From: Pedobacter ginsenosidimutans
GTDB taxonomy: Bacteria; Bacteroidota; Bacteroidia; Sphingobacteriales; Sphingobacteriaceae
Reading direction: 5' to 3'
DNA length: 57,327 nt
Assembly: GCF_001442625.1 (NCBI RefSeq)
Contig: NZ_LMZQ01000024.1
Coordinates: forward strand, 1-57,327
Shown here: one piece after another, positions 24,516 through 32,823 of the stretch
Layout of the letters: every line of letters starts with the position of its first letter
Numbering within the stretch: the stretch's first letter is position 1
Notes under the pieces: model-generated
Seen by the model: the letters and a program-made list of their open reading frames with translations, nothing else
Database searches by the model: none
Told to the model about the DNA's origin: nothing
Made by a program: the position numbers and the translations under genes

Positions 24516-24640
24516 GTCGGAGGTCAGAAGTCAGAAGTTTAGGTCTTACAATAGAACTACTTCGGACTTTTGTTTTTTACACTTTATCATCCGACTCCTG
24601 TCTTCGGACTTTCGGACTTTTTTCCTATTTTTATCCCCTC
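24516..24640. repeat. repeat-rich spacer between phoH and purC
   Basis: The left part has GTCGGAGGTCAGAAGTCAGAAGT and the right part has GACTCCTGTCTTCGGACTTTCGGACTT, which is largely its complement. It can fold into a long imperfect hairpin and would reduce phoH read-through into purC. Similar GGACTT words occur near 16087. No gene. Confidence 0.45.
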
Positions 24641-25585
24641 ATGAAAGCACTAAAAGAAACTCATTTCAATTTCCCAAATCAAAGTAATTTTTATAAAGGT
24701 AAAGTTCGCGATGTATACACTATAGCCGACCAATTTATGGTGATGGTGGTATCAGACCGTATTTCTGCTTTTGATGTAGTATTACCTGAAGCTATTCCAT
24801 TTAAAGGACAGGTATTAAACCAAATTGCAGCTAAATTTTTAACCGCAACCCAGGATATCGTTCCTAACTGGGTTTTAGATGTGCCAGATCCAATGGTTAC
24901 GATTGGTCGTATTTGCGAGCCATTTAAAGTAGAAATGGTAATTAGGGGTTACTTGGCTGGTCATGCCTGGCGCGAATATAGTGCAGGAAAACGTTCGGTG
25001 TGTGGTGTTTCTTTACCTGATGGATTAAAAGAAAACGATAAATTACCTCAGCCCATTATTACTCCAACTACAAAAGCTTCGGTAGGGCATGATGAAGACA
25101 TTTCAAAAGAAGATATTTTAGCAAAAGGCATTGTTTCTATAACGGACTACGAAAAATTAGAAGAATATACTTACGCACTATACCAACGTGGAACTGAGAT
25201 TGCTGCAAAAAGCGGATTGATCCTGGTGGATACGAAATACGAATTTGGCTCAGCCGATGGCGTAATCTATTTAATCGACGAAATACATACACCAGATTCT
25301 TCACGTTATTTTTATGCTGATGGATATCAGGAACGCCAAAATTCAGATGAGCCACAAAAGCAACTTTCGAAAGAGTTTGTAAGAAAATGGTTAATCGAAA
25401 ATGGTTTTCAGGGAAAAGATGGTCAGGTTGTGCCAGAAATGACACCTGAAATTGTGAATTCAATTTCAGAACGTTACATCGAACTTTACGAACAAATTGT
25501 AGGAGAGACCTTTATAAAAGCTGATGCTGATGCCATTTCTAGCCGCATTGAAACCAATGTTTTAAAGGCTTTAGAAACACTTTAA
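24641..25585 (+). CDS. purC: SAICAR synthetase (phosphoribosylaminoimidazole-succinocarboxamide synthase)
   Basis: ATP-dependent joining of aspartate to CAIR in purine synthesis; cytosolic. The 314-aa protein is of the longer type, as in yeast and Bacteroidota. Motifs: KGKVRDVYTIADQFMVMV, VVSDRISAFDVVLPE, EMVIRGYLAGHAWREY, IITPTTKASVGHDE, then LVDTKYEFG and IDEIHTPDSSRYF. Start ATG at 24641. The STAS gene follows 43 bp later on the same strand, which may be cotranscription. Confidence 0.97.
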   Translation: MKALKETHFNFPNQSNFYKGKVRDVYTIADQFMVMVVSDRISAFDVVLPEAIPFKGQVLNQIAAKFLTATQDIVPNWVLDVPDPMVTIGRICEPFKVEMVIRGYLAGHAWREYSAGKRSVCGVSLPDGLKENDKLPQPIITPTTKASVGHDEDISKEDILAKGIVSITDYEKLEEYTYALYQRGTEIAAKSGLILVDTKYEFGSADGVIYLIDEIHTPDSSRYFYADGYQERQNSDEPQKQLSKEFVRKWLIENGFQGKDGQVVPEMTPEIVNSISERYIELYEQIVGETFIKADADAISSRIETNVLKALETL

Positions 25586-25628
25586 ATTCGAAAGAAATTT
25601 ATACATTAGTAAAATAAAGATTAGAGAG

Positions 25629-26006
25629 ATGAAATTTTCAGTAGATAAACACGATAAATATGTAACCTTAAAGTTAGAAGAGCCTAAGTTTACAAACGAT
25701 AATGCTCCAGGGTTGAAATCAGAGTTCTATTTGCTCAACGCAGAGGGATTTCAAAATATAATTGTTGATTTAAGTCATGTCACGGAGTGTAGTGATGCGC
25801 AGGATTTAAGCTGCTTATTGGTTGGCGACAGGCTTTGCAAATCGGCAGGCGGATTATTTATTGTAACCGGAATTAATGACGAGTTGGCGTCTATTATCGA
25901 ATTATCAAACATATTTCAATCTGTAACGTTTGTTAATACAATAGACGAAGCAACTGATTTTATCTTTATGGATGAGTTGGAAAAAGAGTTTAGAGGCGCT
26001 AAATAA
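25629..26006 (+). CDS. STAS-domain protein with an atypical phosphorylation site
   Basis: A 125-aa single STAS domain of the anti-sigma-factor-antagonist type: IIVDLSHVTECSDAQDL is the strand-turn-helix that holds the phosphoacceptor Ser in SpoIIAA, where the motif is DSSG. Here the motif is SDAQ, with Ala at the aligned position, so regulation by serine phosphorylation is doubtful. It ends in an acidic helix. It lies upstream of the RNase Z gene, separated by a terminator. I recall this STAS/RNase Z adjacency in other Bacteroidota. Function unknown. Confidence 0.8.
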   Translation: MKFSVDKHDKYVTLKLEEPKFTNDNAPGLKSEFYLLNAEGFQNIIVDLSHVTECSDAQDLSCLLVGDRLCKSAGGLFIVTGINDELASIIELSNIFQSVTFVNTIDEATDFIFMDELEKEFRGAK

Positions 26007-26028
26007 CAAATATTTAAATAACATTTCG

Positions 26029-26063
26029 GCCTCGTAGTTTCTAAAAATCTACGAGGCTTTTTA
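26029..26063 (+). terminator. terminator between the STAS gene and rnz
   Basis: GCCTCGTAG pairs with CTACGAGGC around an 11-base loop, followed by TTTTTATA. It lies 22 bases past the STAS stop and just before the rnz start, so rnz probably depends on read-through or on another promoter. Confidence 0.75.
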
Positions 26064-26072
26064 TATCTTATC

Positions 26073-26981
26073 ATGATGAAATTTGAAGTTACAATTTTAG
26101 GAAGCAGTTCTGCTACTCCTGTATTTAACAGGAACCCATCGGCACAGCTTTTAAATTGTAATGAAAAATATTATTTAATAGATTGTGGTGAGGGCACACA
26201 GCAACAATTGACCAAATACAACCTTAAGGCTGCCCGTATCGATTATATCTTTATCAGCCACTTACATGGCGATCATTATTTTGGTTTAATAGGCTTGCTT
26301 TCCAGCTTGCATTTAAATGGCAGGGTAAAACCTATGCAGATATTTGGCCCCAAACCTTTATTAGAAATTTTAGAGATTCAGTTTAAATATTCTGATACGG
26401 TATTAAGGTATCCAATTGAGTTTTTCCCAATTGAAGCCGATCAGTCCAGACAGATATTCGAGAATAGTGATTTGATAGTTAAAACTATTGTTTTAAATCA
26501 CCGTATCCCTACAACAGGCTTTATTTTTCAGCAAAAGAAAAGACAACGAAAACTGATTAAGGACAAGACAGATGAGGTGCCTATGGCTTATTATACGGCC
26601 TTGAAAAAGGGAATTGATGTAGAACTACCAAATGGCGATATTTTACGCAGTGAAGATTATACCACCGAGGCAGATGCACCAAGATGTTACGCCTATTGCT
26701 CCGATACCTTATTTGATGAAAGTTACTTTGCTACCATAAAAGATTGCGATACCTTATATCATGAAGCTACCTTTATGCACGATTTATTGGATAGGGCTAA
26801 AGAAACACATCACACTACCGCTTTACAGGCAGGAGAAATAGCGAAAATTAATGGCGCGAAGAAATTACTCATTGGCCATTTTTCTTCACGTTACAAAACT
26901 TTGCAAATGCTTTTAGAAGAAGCACAATCTGTTTTTGAAAACACAGAGCTGGCTGTAGAAGGGAGAACTTTTCATCTTTAG
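26073..26981 (+). CDS. rnz: ribonuclease Z (tRNA 3' endonuclease)
   Basis: Zn-dependent endonuclease that trims tRNA 3' ends. The 302-aa protein has the metallo-beta-lactamase metal motif SHLHGDH (H63, H65, D67, H68) and GSSSATPVFNRNPSA at the start. Further ligands lie in VLNHRIPTTGF, AYCSDT and LIGHFSSRY, as in RNase Z. Two adjacent ATG codons begin the gene; the first is used here. A 329-bp gene-free stretch follows. Confidence 0.95.
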   Translation: MMKFEVTILGSSSATPVFNRNPSAQLLNCNEKYYLIDCGEGTQQQLTKYNLKAARIDYIFISHLHGDHYFGLIGLLSSLHLNGRVKPMQIFGPKPLLEILEIQFKYSDTVLRYPIEFFPIEADQSRQIFENSDLIVKTIVLNHRIPTTGFIFQQKKRQRKLIKDKTDEVPMAYYTALKKGIDVELPNGDILRSEDYTTEADAPRCYAYCSDTLFDESYFATIKDCDTLYHEATFMHDLLDRAKETHHTTALQAGEIAKINGAKKLLIGHFSSRYKTLQMLLEEAQSVFENTELAVEGRTFHL

Positions 26982-27310
26982 GGATTTTTATCTTTTTTAC
27001 CGCAGAGCACGCAGAGGAATACGCAAAGCAAAAGTTTAATACAATCTGCATCTATCTTCTTAAATCTGCGGGAACCTAAGCAGAAATTTTCCCGCGGATA
27101 AAGCAAATCGGCGCCAAATTAATTCTATCCCATCTTACATTTTACATCATTTAAATACCCTTCATTGCACTCAGGATGACTAAAGAATAAGCCATTCAAT
27201 TTTCCGTGCCATCGGCGCTTCCGTGGCAAAAAAAGGCATATTAGAACTATGAGCATAAAAAAAGCCTTACAATTTAAAAACTGTAAGGCTTTCGAATTTA
27301 TAAAAATTAA
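26982..27310. other. gene-free stretch between rnz and the MCE gene
   Basis: No credible ORF on either strand. It contains a CCGCAGAGCACGCAGAGG motif (27000-27017), then CTGCGGGAA facing TTCCCGCGG (27066-27097) as an imperfect hairpin, a fragment with CTCAGGATGAC resembling the CGTCA/TGACG elements, and finally the MCE terminator at 27256-27292. It looks like a graveyard of intergenic repeats. Confidence 0.6.
27256..27292 (-). terminator. rho-independent terminator of the MCE gene
   Basis: On the minus strand AGCCTTACA / TGTAAGGCT pair around a ten-base loop and are followed by seven T. It lies about 20 bases past the MCE stop. Confidence 0.85.
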
Positions 27311-28264
27311 TTACTTATCTTTTTTATTGCCACCTCCAAATACTGAGAAGTGCACATAACGTTTAGGATTAGCTTTTAAATCGATCATCAATTCATCAAG
27401 ATTTTTTGAAGCATTATTTAAATTCTGATACATTTTGTCATCATTTAACAATAAACCTAAACTGCCTTTTCCATCTTTAATTCCTGAAATTACGCTTTGT
27501 AAATCAGCAATAGCATTGTTCGCATTATCTAAGGTTTGTTTAAAATTAGCTGCGGCAAACTTATCGGTAACCGTATTAATATTGGTTAAGATATCGCTGA
27601 TTTTTTGATTATTGTTATTTAGGTTGGCCGTAATACCTTCAACGTTTTTAAAAATCGCTGCAATACGCGCACTTTCTGAACCTACTAAACCATCAACTTT
27701 TTTCGACGTAGTTTCTAACGAAGCCAATGTACCGGCTATACTGTTAAAGCTTTTATCAACGTTTTTCTGGAAGTTAGGGTTCAGAATTGAGTTCACACTA
27801 CTTAAAATAGAATCCATTTTACCGATAATCAATTCTGCTTTCTTTTGAACCGGCTGTACCTGTTCCATTAAGCCCTTTTCTACATTTGCGTTTAAGGTGT
27901 AACCATCTTCAGCCATCTTTTTTGAATTACCTAATGACATTACAATGGCCTTACTACCTAAAAGGTCTGTACCCTCTAAACGGGCAATACTATTTATGGG
28001 AATTTCATATTTGCTGTTTACACTTAAGGTTGCAATAATACTACCATCTGGCTGCAGCTCCAATTTGGCCACCCGGCCAATCTGATAACCATTAATCAGG
28101 ATAGGTTTTGATACACTTAAACCATCAACCCTGGTATATTTTGCATATAATGTAGTTTCATTTGAGAAAATTGAATTTCCTTTTAAAAAATTATATCCAA
28201 TTATCAATAAAGCAATGGCAAATGCAGCTAAAATACCTACTTTGGTTTCGTTCTTAATCTTCAT
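27311..28264 (-). CDS. MCE/MlaD-family lipid-transport protein
   Basis: A 317-aa protein with one N-terminal membrane helix (about 8-25, GILAAFAIALLIIGYNFL), then a single MCE domain with RVDGLSVSKPILINGYQIGRV and the family's LEGTDLLGSKAI. A long helical tail with coiled-coil character and many Asn follows. MCE proteins form hexameric rings that carry phospholipids between inner and outer membrane. No MlaE/MlaF genes are in this window. A promoter-like box at 28400 suggests it is transcribed apart from the amidase genes upstream. Confidence 0.9.
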   Translation of the reverse strand: MKIKNETKVGILAAFAIALLIIGYNFLKGNSIFSNETTLYAKYTRVDGLSVSKPILINGYQIGRVAKLELQPDGSIIATLSVNSKYEIPINSIARLEGTDLLGSKAIVMSLGNSKKMAEDGYTLNANVEKGLMEQVQPVQKKAELIIGKMDSILSSVNSILNPNFQKNVDKSFNSIAGTLASLETTSKKVDGLVGSESARIAAIFKNVEGITANLNNNNQKISDILTNINTVTDKFAAANFKQTLDNANNAIADLQSVISGIKDGKGSLGLLLNDDKMYQNLNNASKNLDELMIDLKANPKRYVHFSVFGGGNKKDK

Positions 28265-28399
28265 GAGTGTTTTATTTAATGGCTACAAGTGCCGAAGGTA
28301 TCTTTTCTTCACTTGTTAGAGCGTAATTAATTCTTGTGCTAAACCCTATAAATACACAAAGGCTGCACTATTTGTTTGGTATCTGTTTTATATTTTCTC

Positions 28400-28407
28400 C
28401 AAAGGTA
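28400..28407 (-). promoter_or_regulatory. predicted -7 box of the MCE gene
   Basis: The minus strand reads TACCTTTG, matching TAnnTTTG, with only a weak -33. Transcription would start near 28393, giving a leader of about 130 bases. Confidence 0.35.
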
Positions 28408-28432
28408 AAATAACTATCATTTATAATGCCAC

Positions 28433-29209
28433 TTATTTAACCTCAATATTTTTTTTGTATGTTTTTATTGCTTCCAAAATAGAATTGGCGATTTCGTTTT
28501 GTCCATTTTGCGAATTAATATATTTTTCTTCCTCTGTATTCGAGATAAAACCTACTTCTGTTAAAACGGCAGGCATACCACAACGTTGCAGTACCAAAAC
28601 GCCCTGCTCTTTAACACCGCGGCTTAATCGCTCATCCCGCTTAATATAACTGTTCTGTATTAATTTGGCAAAATTAATGCTTTTGTCTCTAAAGGCATTT
28701 TTTAAAAGCGATAAAAGAATAAAACTACTCGGGTTACTTGGATCATATCCATCGTACTTACTTTTGTAGTTCTTTTCCAATTTAATATCGGCGTTCTCAC
28801 GTATGGCAGCATCCTGTTCTTTTAACCGGTGCGACCCCGCAACCAATGTTTCTACTCCTTTGATATGCTTGTTGCCTGGAGGCATTGAATTACAGTGTAC
28901 CGATATAAAAAGATCTGCATTAGCTTCGTTCGCTATTTCTGCCCGCCTGTACAAATCAACATCTATATCTGTTTTGCGTGTGAAAATTATCTTAACATCT
29001 GGCATTTGCTCCTTTAACAATGCGCCTAATTTTAATGCAACCTTTAACGAAACATCTTTTTCTTTCGAAAAACTACCAGAGGCTCCTGGTTTTCTGCCGC
29101 CATGACCAGGGTCAATAACAATTGTTTTGATCTTATAACCTTGAGCAGGTGCTTTCTCAACAATTAGTAACGAAAATAAAAGTATTGTGATCAGAAGTTT
29201 AATCTTCAT
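28433..29209 (-). CDS. N-acetylmuramoyl-L-alanine amidase (Amidase_3), copy 2
   Basis: A 258-aa secreted zinc amidase that cuts the peptide stem off peptidoglycan. Signal peptide about 1-22 (IKLLITILLFSLLIVEKAPAQ), then the catalytic domain: IVIDPGHGGRKPGASG with the first His ligand, a Glu in the YRRAEIANE segment, ISVHCNSMPP with the second His, and a final VLTEVGFISNTEEE with the catalytic Glu. It lies 12 bp downstream of a close paralogue on the same strand. The two are probably one operon. Confidence 0.94.
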   Translation of the reverse strand: MKIKLLITILLFSLLIVEKAPAQGYKIKTIVIDPGHGGRKPGASGSFSKEKDVSLKVALKLGALLKEQMPDVKIIFTRKTDIDVDLYRRAEIANEANADLFISVHCNSMPPGNKHIKGVETLVAGSHRLKEQDAAIRENADIKLEKNYKSKYDGYDPSNPSSFILLSLLKNAFRDKSINFAKLIQNSYIKRDERLSRGVKEQGVLVLQRCGMPAVLTEVGFISNTEEEKYINSQNGQNEIANSILEAIKTYKKNIEVK

Positions 29210-29221
29210 GCATGAGGGATA

Positions 29222-30130
29222 TTAAAATGATGTTTCAGCTATACGTTTATAATTTTTAATTGCTTTAATAATTCCGCTTACAATTTCATTTTGTCCTTCA
29301 GGAGAATTCATGTAATCTTCTTCATCTGGATTACTCACAAAACCAATTTCTGTTAACACTGCAGGCATAGCTGCACGGGCCAATACCGCAAGGCTTTTCT
29401 CTTGCACACCTCTGTTGATGCGGCCTGCATTAACATATTCTTGTTGAAGCATCGAAGCAAACTTTAAACTCCTATCTCTATTGGTTTGTTTCATTAACGA
29501 TAACATGATGTCACTCTCAGGCGTGTTCGCAATAAATCCCTCATAGTTTTTCTGATAATTCTCTTCCAGAAACATCGATGCATTTTCACGTTTGATCACC
29601 TCGTCCTGTTCACCTAAACGGCGAGTTCCCGATACGAAGGTTTCTGTTCCCCTCGTTGAAGTGCTTTTAGAAGTAACAGTTCTATAAACAGGTACTTTTC
29701 TGCCTCTTACTTTTTTGTAATAATCTACCACTCTCGATACCCTAACCGGCATATCATTTAAGTGTATAGAAATAAATAAATCGGCCTTTGCGTTATTTGC
29801 AATATTGATACGCTCGTATAAAGGAATAAATACATCCGACTCTCGGGTATAAATAACTTTGATATCTTTCAAACTATCTTGAAGTGCCCGGCCAAGGTTC
29901 AATGCAGTTTTAAGTGCCACATCTTTTTCCTTCGAATACACACCGTGGGTTGCACCATCTTTACCACCGTGACCGGCATCGATCACAATTGTTTTAATTT
30001 TATATTCTTGCGCAAACAGCTGATTATCAATTGAATTTGATAACACTAAATAAATAATAATTGTTAAAATGGATTTAAGATACATCAATGGTATATTTTT
30101 CACTAATTTTGAACGTTTTTGATTAAACAT
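29222..30130 (-). CDS. N-acetylmuramoyl-L-alanine amidase (Amidase_3), copy 1
   Basis: Paralogue of the following gene, with the same catalytic pattern: IVIDAGHGGKDGATHG, ISIHLNDMP and VLTEIGFVSNPDEE. It carries an insert of about 40 residues after the second His (KVRGRKVPVYRTVTSKSTST region) which copy 2 lacks. The N-terminus holds a signal or anchor helix (MYLKSILTIIIYLVLS). A -7 box at 30136-30143 lies inside a longer frame that begins with TTG at 30151, so I place the start at the ATG 30130, five bases after the box. An ATG at 30064 is less likely. Confidence 0.92.
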   Translation of the reverse strand: MFNQKRSKLVKNIPLMYLKSILTIIIYLVLSNSIDNQLFAQEYKIKTIVIDAGHGGKDGATHGVYSKEKDVALKTALNLGRALQDSLKDIKVIYTRESDVFIPLYERINIANNAKADLFISIHLNDMPVRVSRVVDYYKKVRGRKVPVYRTVTSKSTSTRGTETFVSGTRRLGEQDEVIKRENASMFLEENYQKNYEGFIANTPESDIMLSLMKQTNRDRSLKFASMLQQEYVNAGRINRGVQEKSLAVLARAAMPAVLTEIGFVSNPDEEDYMNSPEGQNEIVSGIIKAIKNYKRIAETSF

Positions 30131-30135
30131 TTGTG

Positions 30136-30143
30136 CAAAAATA
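30136..30143 (-). promoter_or_regulatory. predicted -7 box of the amidase operon
   Basis: The minus strand reads TATTTTTG, matching TAnnTTTG, with a weaker TTTC 18 bases upstream. The ATG at 30130 is only five bases away, so this promoter would make a leaderless message and excludes the longer frame beginning at 30151. Confidence 0.45.
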
Positions 30144-30159
30144 ACATTCAAATACGAAT

Positions 30160-32820
30160 TTGAAACTTCTTAAGAGCTCTATTTTACTAATATCTGTCAT
30201 TTTATTAACACTTGTTGTTGGTAAAGCTAACGCATTTTCTCATTTTTCATTGCAACAAATCATCCAGCAAGACACAACCAAAAAGGATACGACTAAAAAG
30301 ACAGGTAAAAATAATAGCAGTATCGACCAGAAAGTAGAATACAAAGCGGAGGATTCGGTAAAAATGAGTGCCGATAAAAGCATTGTCTATTTATACGGAA
30401 ACGCAAGGGTTGTATACGGTGATTTTGAGCTAGATGCGGCTTATATAAAATACGATAAAAAGCAAAATTCCATATTTGCACGTGGTATTAAAGATCCGAA
30501 AACTGGTAGATATACCGGAAAACCAATCTTTAAATCGGGTGCTGATGGAACAGCCATAGCCGATTCTATTTTTTACAATTCAGAAACAACCCGGGCTAAA
30601 GTATATGGTGTTTTTTCTGAACAAGAGGGAGGTTTCTTCTCTGGTGGGCAGAGTAAAAAGCAAATAGATGATGAGTTACACATTAAAAATGTAATGTACA
30701 GTACCTGTAATCTTCCACACCCGCATTTTGGATTAATGATTTCTAAAGGGGTGGTAACAGAGAAACAGATTATTACCGGACCTGTTTATATGATTATCGA
30801 AGATATCCCCACTTTTCTGGGGCTACCATTTGCATTTTTCCCAAAACCTAACAAACGAACATCAGGTGTAATCCTTCCCACGCCAGGCGAAGATGCTACT
30901 AGGGGGTTTTTCTTGCAAAATGGTGGTTATTACCTAGGATTAAACGATTACTGGGATGCTAAACTTTTAGGATCTATTTATACCAATGGCTCTTATGAAA
31001 CAAGCTTGTTAAGTAACTACACTAAAAGATATAAATACAACGGTAACATTAACTTAGCTTACTCTAGTTTTAAAGATGGTTTAGAAGGCACTGAAGCTTT
31101 TAGAAACCCGACCAAAAACTTTAGTATCAATTGGAGCCATAGTCAAAATGCGAATGCCAATCCAGGTACCACATTTAGTGCCAGCGTGAGATTGGTATCG
31201 ACAGGAAAAAGGGGATACTATAAAAATACTGCAGCAGGTACTACTTACGACATTAATACCATCGCAACCAACTCAACAAGTAGTAGTATCAGTTATGCGA
31301 AGGCTTATTCGAACGGGATGAATTTCTCTTTGGCCGCATCCAGTGATCAGACTTTAAGTACAAGAGCGATATCGTTAAGGTTGCCCGAAATGACATTCAA
31401 CGTACCTACATTTAACCCATTTCGACCTAAAGATGCTGTTGGTGAACAAAAATGGTATGAAAAAATAACGGTTGGCTATAGCTTACAGGGAACCAACAGA
31501 ATAGACACTTTTGATAGTTTATTGTTCCAAAATGATGGTTTAAAGCGATTAAGAAGTGGGTTTTCACATAGTATTCCGGTAAATATGTCTTTTACTGCGT
31601 TAAAATATTTAAACTTTAGTCTGGGTGGCACCTATAATGAGGTTTGGAATTTCCAGAGTGTAAATAGAAGATATACGCAATTTGCCGATAATACCTATAC
31701 TTTTAGAGAAGATACCCTCAGTGGGTTTAAAAGAGCGGGCAGCTATAGCCTATCAACTAGTATGTCGACCAAAATTTATGGCAGAAGAGATTTTAATCCA
31801 GCTGGCAAAATTCAGGCGCTGAGGCATGTAATGACTCCAAATGTTTCCTTCTCTTACTCTCCTGATTTTACCAAAGCAGGAGCGGGGCCTTTTAGACCTG
31901 CAATAGACCAAAATGGCAATCAAATTTATACTAGTGGCCAACCTTTAAAATATTCCATTTTTGATGGTATGGCCCAGCCAGGCTCTTTTGGCGGCCCTAA
32001 TGCATCCATTGGTTTTGGGTTGGATAATACCGTAGAACTGAAGGTGAGGAATAAAAACGATACGACCGGAACAGGATCAAAAAAGATCCCGATTATTCAA
32101 GGTTTGAGTTTTAGTGGTTCATACAATTTCCTGGCCCCTTCTTATAAATTATCAACCATTGGTTTTAGTGGCCGGTCGCAGTTTACCGATAAATTGGGTA
32201 TAAATTATAATGGAACATTAGATCCATATGCTTTAAAAGACACAACGGTTAACGGCCAAACCATTAAAATAAGAGAGGATCGTTTATTTTTCCAAAAGAA
32301 CAAATTACTACCACGTTTAACCAACTTTGGTTTCTCATTCGATTATAGTCTAAATCCGGAGGCACTTAAACGTAAAAACGAGGCTAATGATAAATTAGGT
32401 GAAGCCGCCAATAAAAAAGGGTTGACCGATATACAATCGGAACAATTGGCGGCTATAAGTCGTGATCCAAATGCTTTCGTTGATTTTAACATTCCCTGGA
32501 ATTTCTCTTTCTCTTACAGTTTTCAATATTCGAACGACGGAAACAACAATACAATTTCAAATACACTAAACTTTAATGGCGATGTTAACTTAACACCAAA
32601 GTGGAAGGTTACTTTTAACTCCGGTTACGATTTTAAGAACAATGGCTTAACCCCAATGAATTTAGCTATTTACCGCGATTTACATTGCTGGGACATGAGT
32701 GTAAACTGGGTTCCGTACGGTGCATACAAAAGTTATTCTGTTACCATAAAAGTTAAGGCATCGATATTACAGGATTTGAAATTGAGCAAAAGACAAGGTT
32801 TTTACAGCACTTACCAATAA
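30160..32820 (+). CDS. putative LPS-assembly protein LptD (OstA-like outer-membrane barrel)
   Basis: A large outer-membrane protein (886 aa) expected to insert lipopolysaccharide into the outer leaflet. Signal peptide about 1-25, then an OstA-type beta-jellyroll (about 55-160, with VYLYGNARVVYGDFELDA), then a long barrel with alternating aromatic strands. The C-terminal LptD barrel has the usual FPKPNKRTSGVILPTPG segment. The start is TTG at 30160; the signal peptide begins there and no ATG is better placed. Divergent from the amidases and close to an MCE protein, it belongs to an envelope-building neighbourhood. cinA follows by 3 bp. Confidence 0.85.
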   Translation: MKLLKSSILLISVILLTLVVGKANAFSHFSLQQIIQQDTTKKDTTKKTGKNNSSIDQKVEYKAEDSVKMSADKSIVYLYGNARVVYGDFELDAAYIKYDKKQNSIFARGIKDPKTGRYTGKPIFKSGADGTAIADSIFYNSETTRAKVYGVFSEQEGGFFSGGQSKKQIDDELHIKNVMYSTCNLPHPHFGLMISKGVVTEKQIITGPVYMIIEDIPTFLGLPFAFFPKPNKRTSGVILPTPGEDATRGFFLQNGGYYLGLNDYWDAKLLGSIYTNGSYETSLLSNYTKRYKYNGNINLAYSSFKDGLEGTEAFRNPTKNFSINWSHSQNANANPGTTFSASVRLVSTGKRGYYKNTAAGTTYDINTIATNSTSSSISYAKAYSNGMNFSLAASSDQTLSTRAISLRLPEMTFNVPTFNPFRPKDAVGEQKWYEKITVGYSLQGTNRIDTFDSLLFQNDGLKRLRSGFSHSIPVNMSFTALKYLNFSLGGTYNEVWNFQSVNRRYTQFADNTYTFREDTLSGFKRAGSYSLSTSMSTKIYGRRDFNPAGKIQALRHVMTPNVSFSYSPDFTKAGAGPFRPAIDQNGNQIYTSGQPLKYSIFDGMAQPGSFGGPNASIGFGLDNTVELKVRNKNDTTGTGSKKIPIIQGLSFSGSYNFLAPSYKLSTIGFSGRSQFTDKLGINYNGTLDPYALKDTTVNGQTIKIREDRLFFQKNKLLPRLTNFGFSFDYSLNPEALKRKNEANDKLGEAANKKGLTDIQSEQLAAISRDPNAFVDFNIPWNFSFSYSFQYSNDGNNNTISNTLNFNGDVNLTPKWKVTFNSGYDFKNNGLTPMNLAIYRDLHCWDMSVNWVPYGAYKSYSVTIKVKASILQDLKLSKRQGFYSTYQ

Positions 32821-32823
32821 ATT

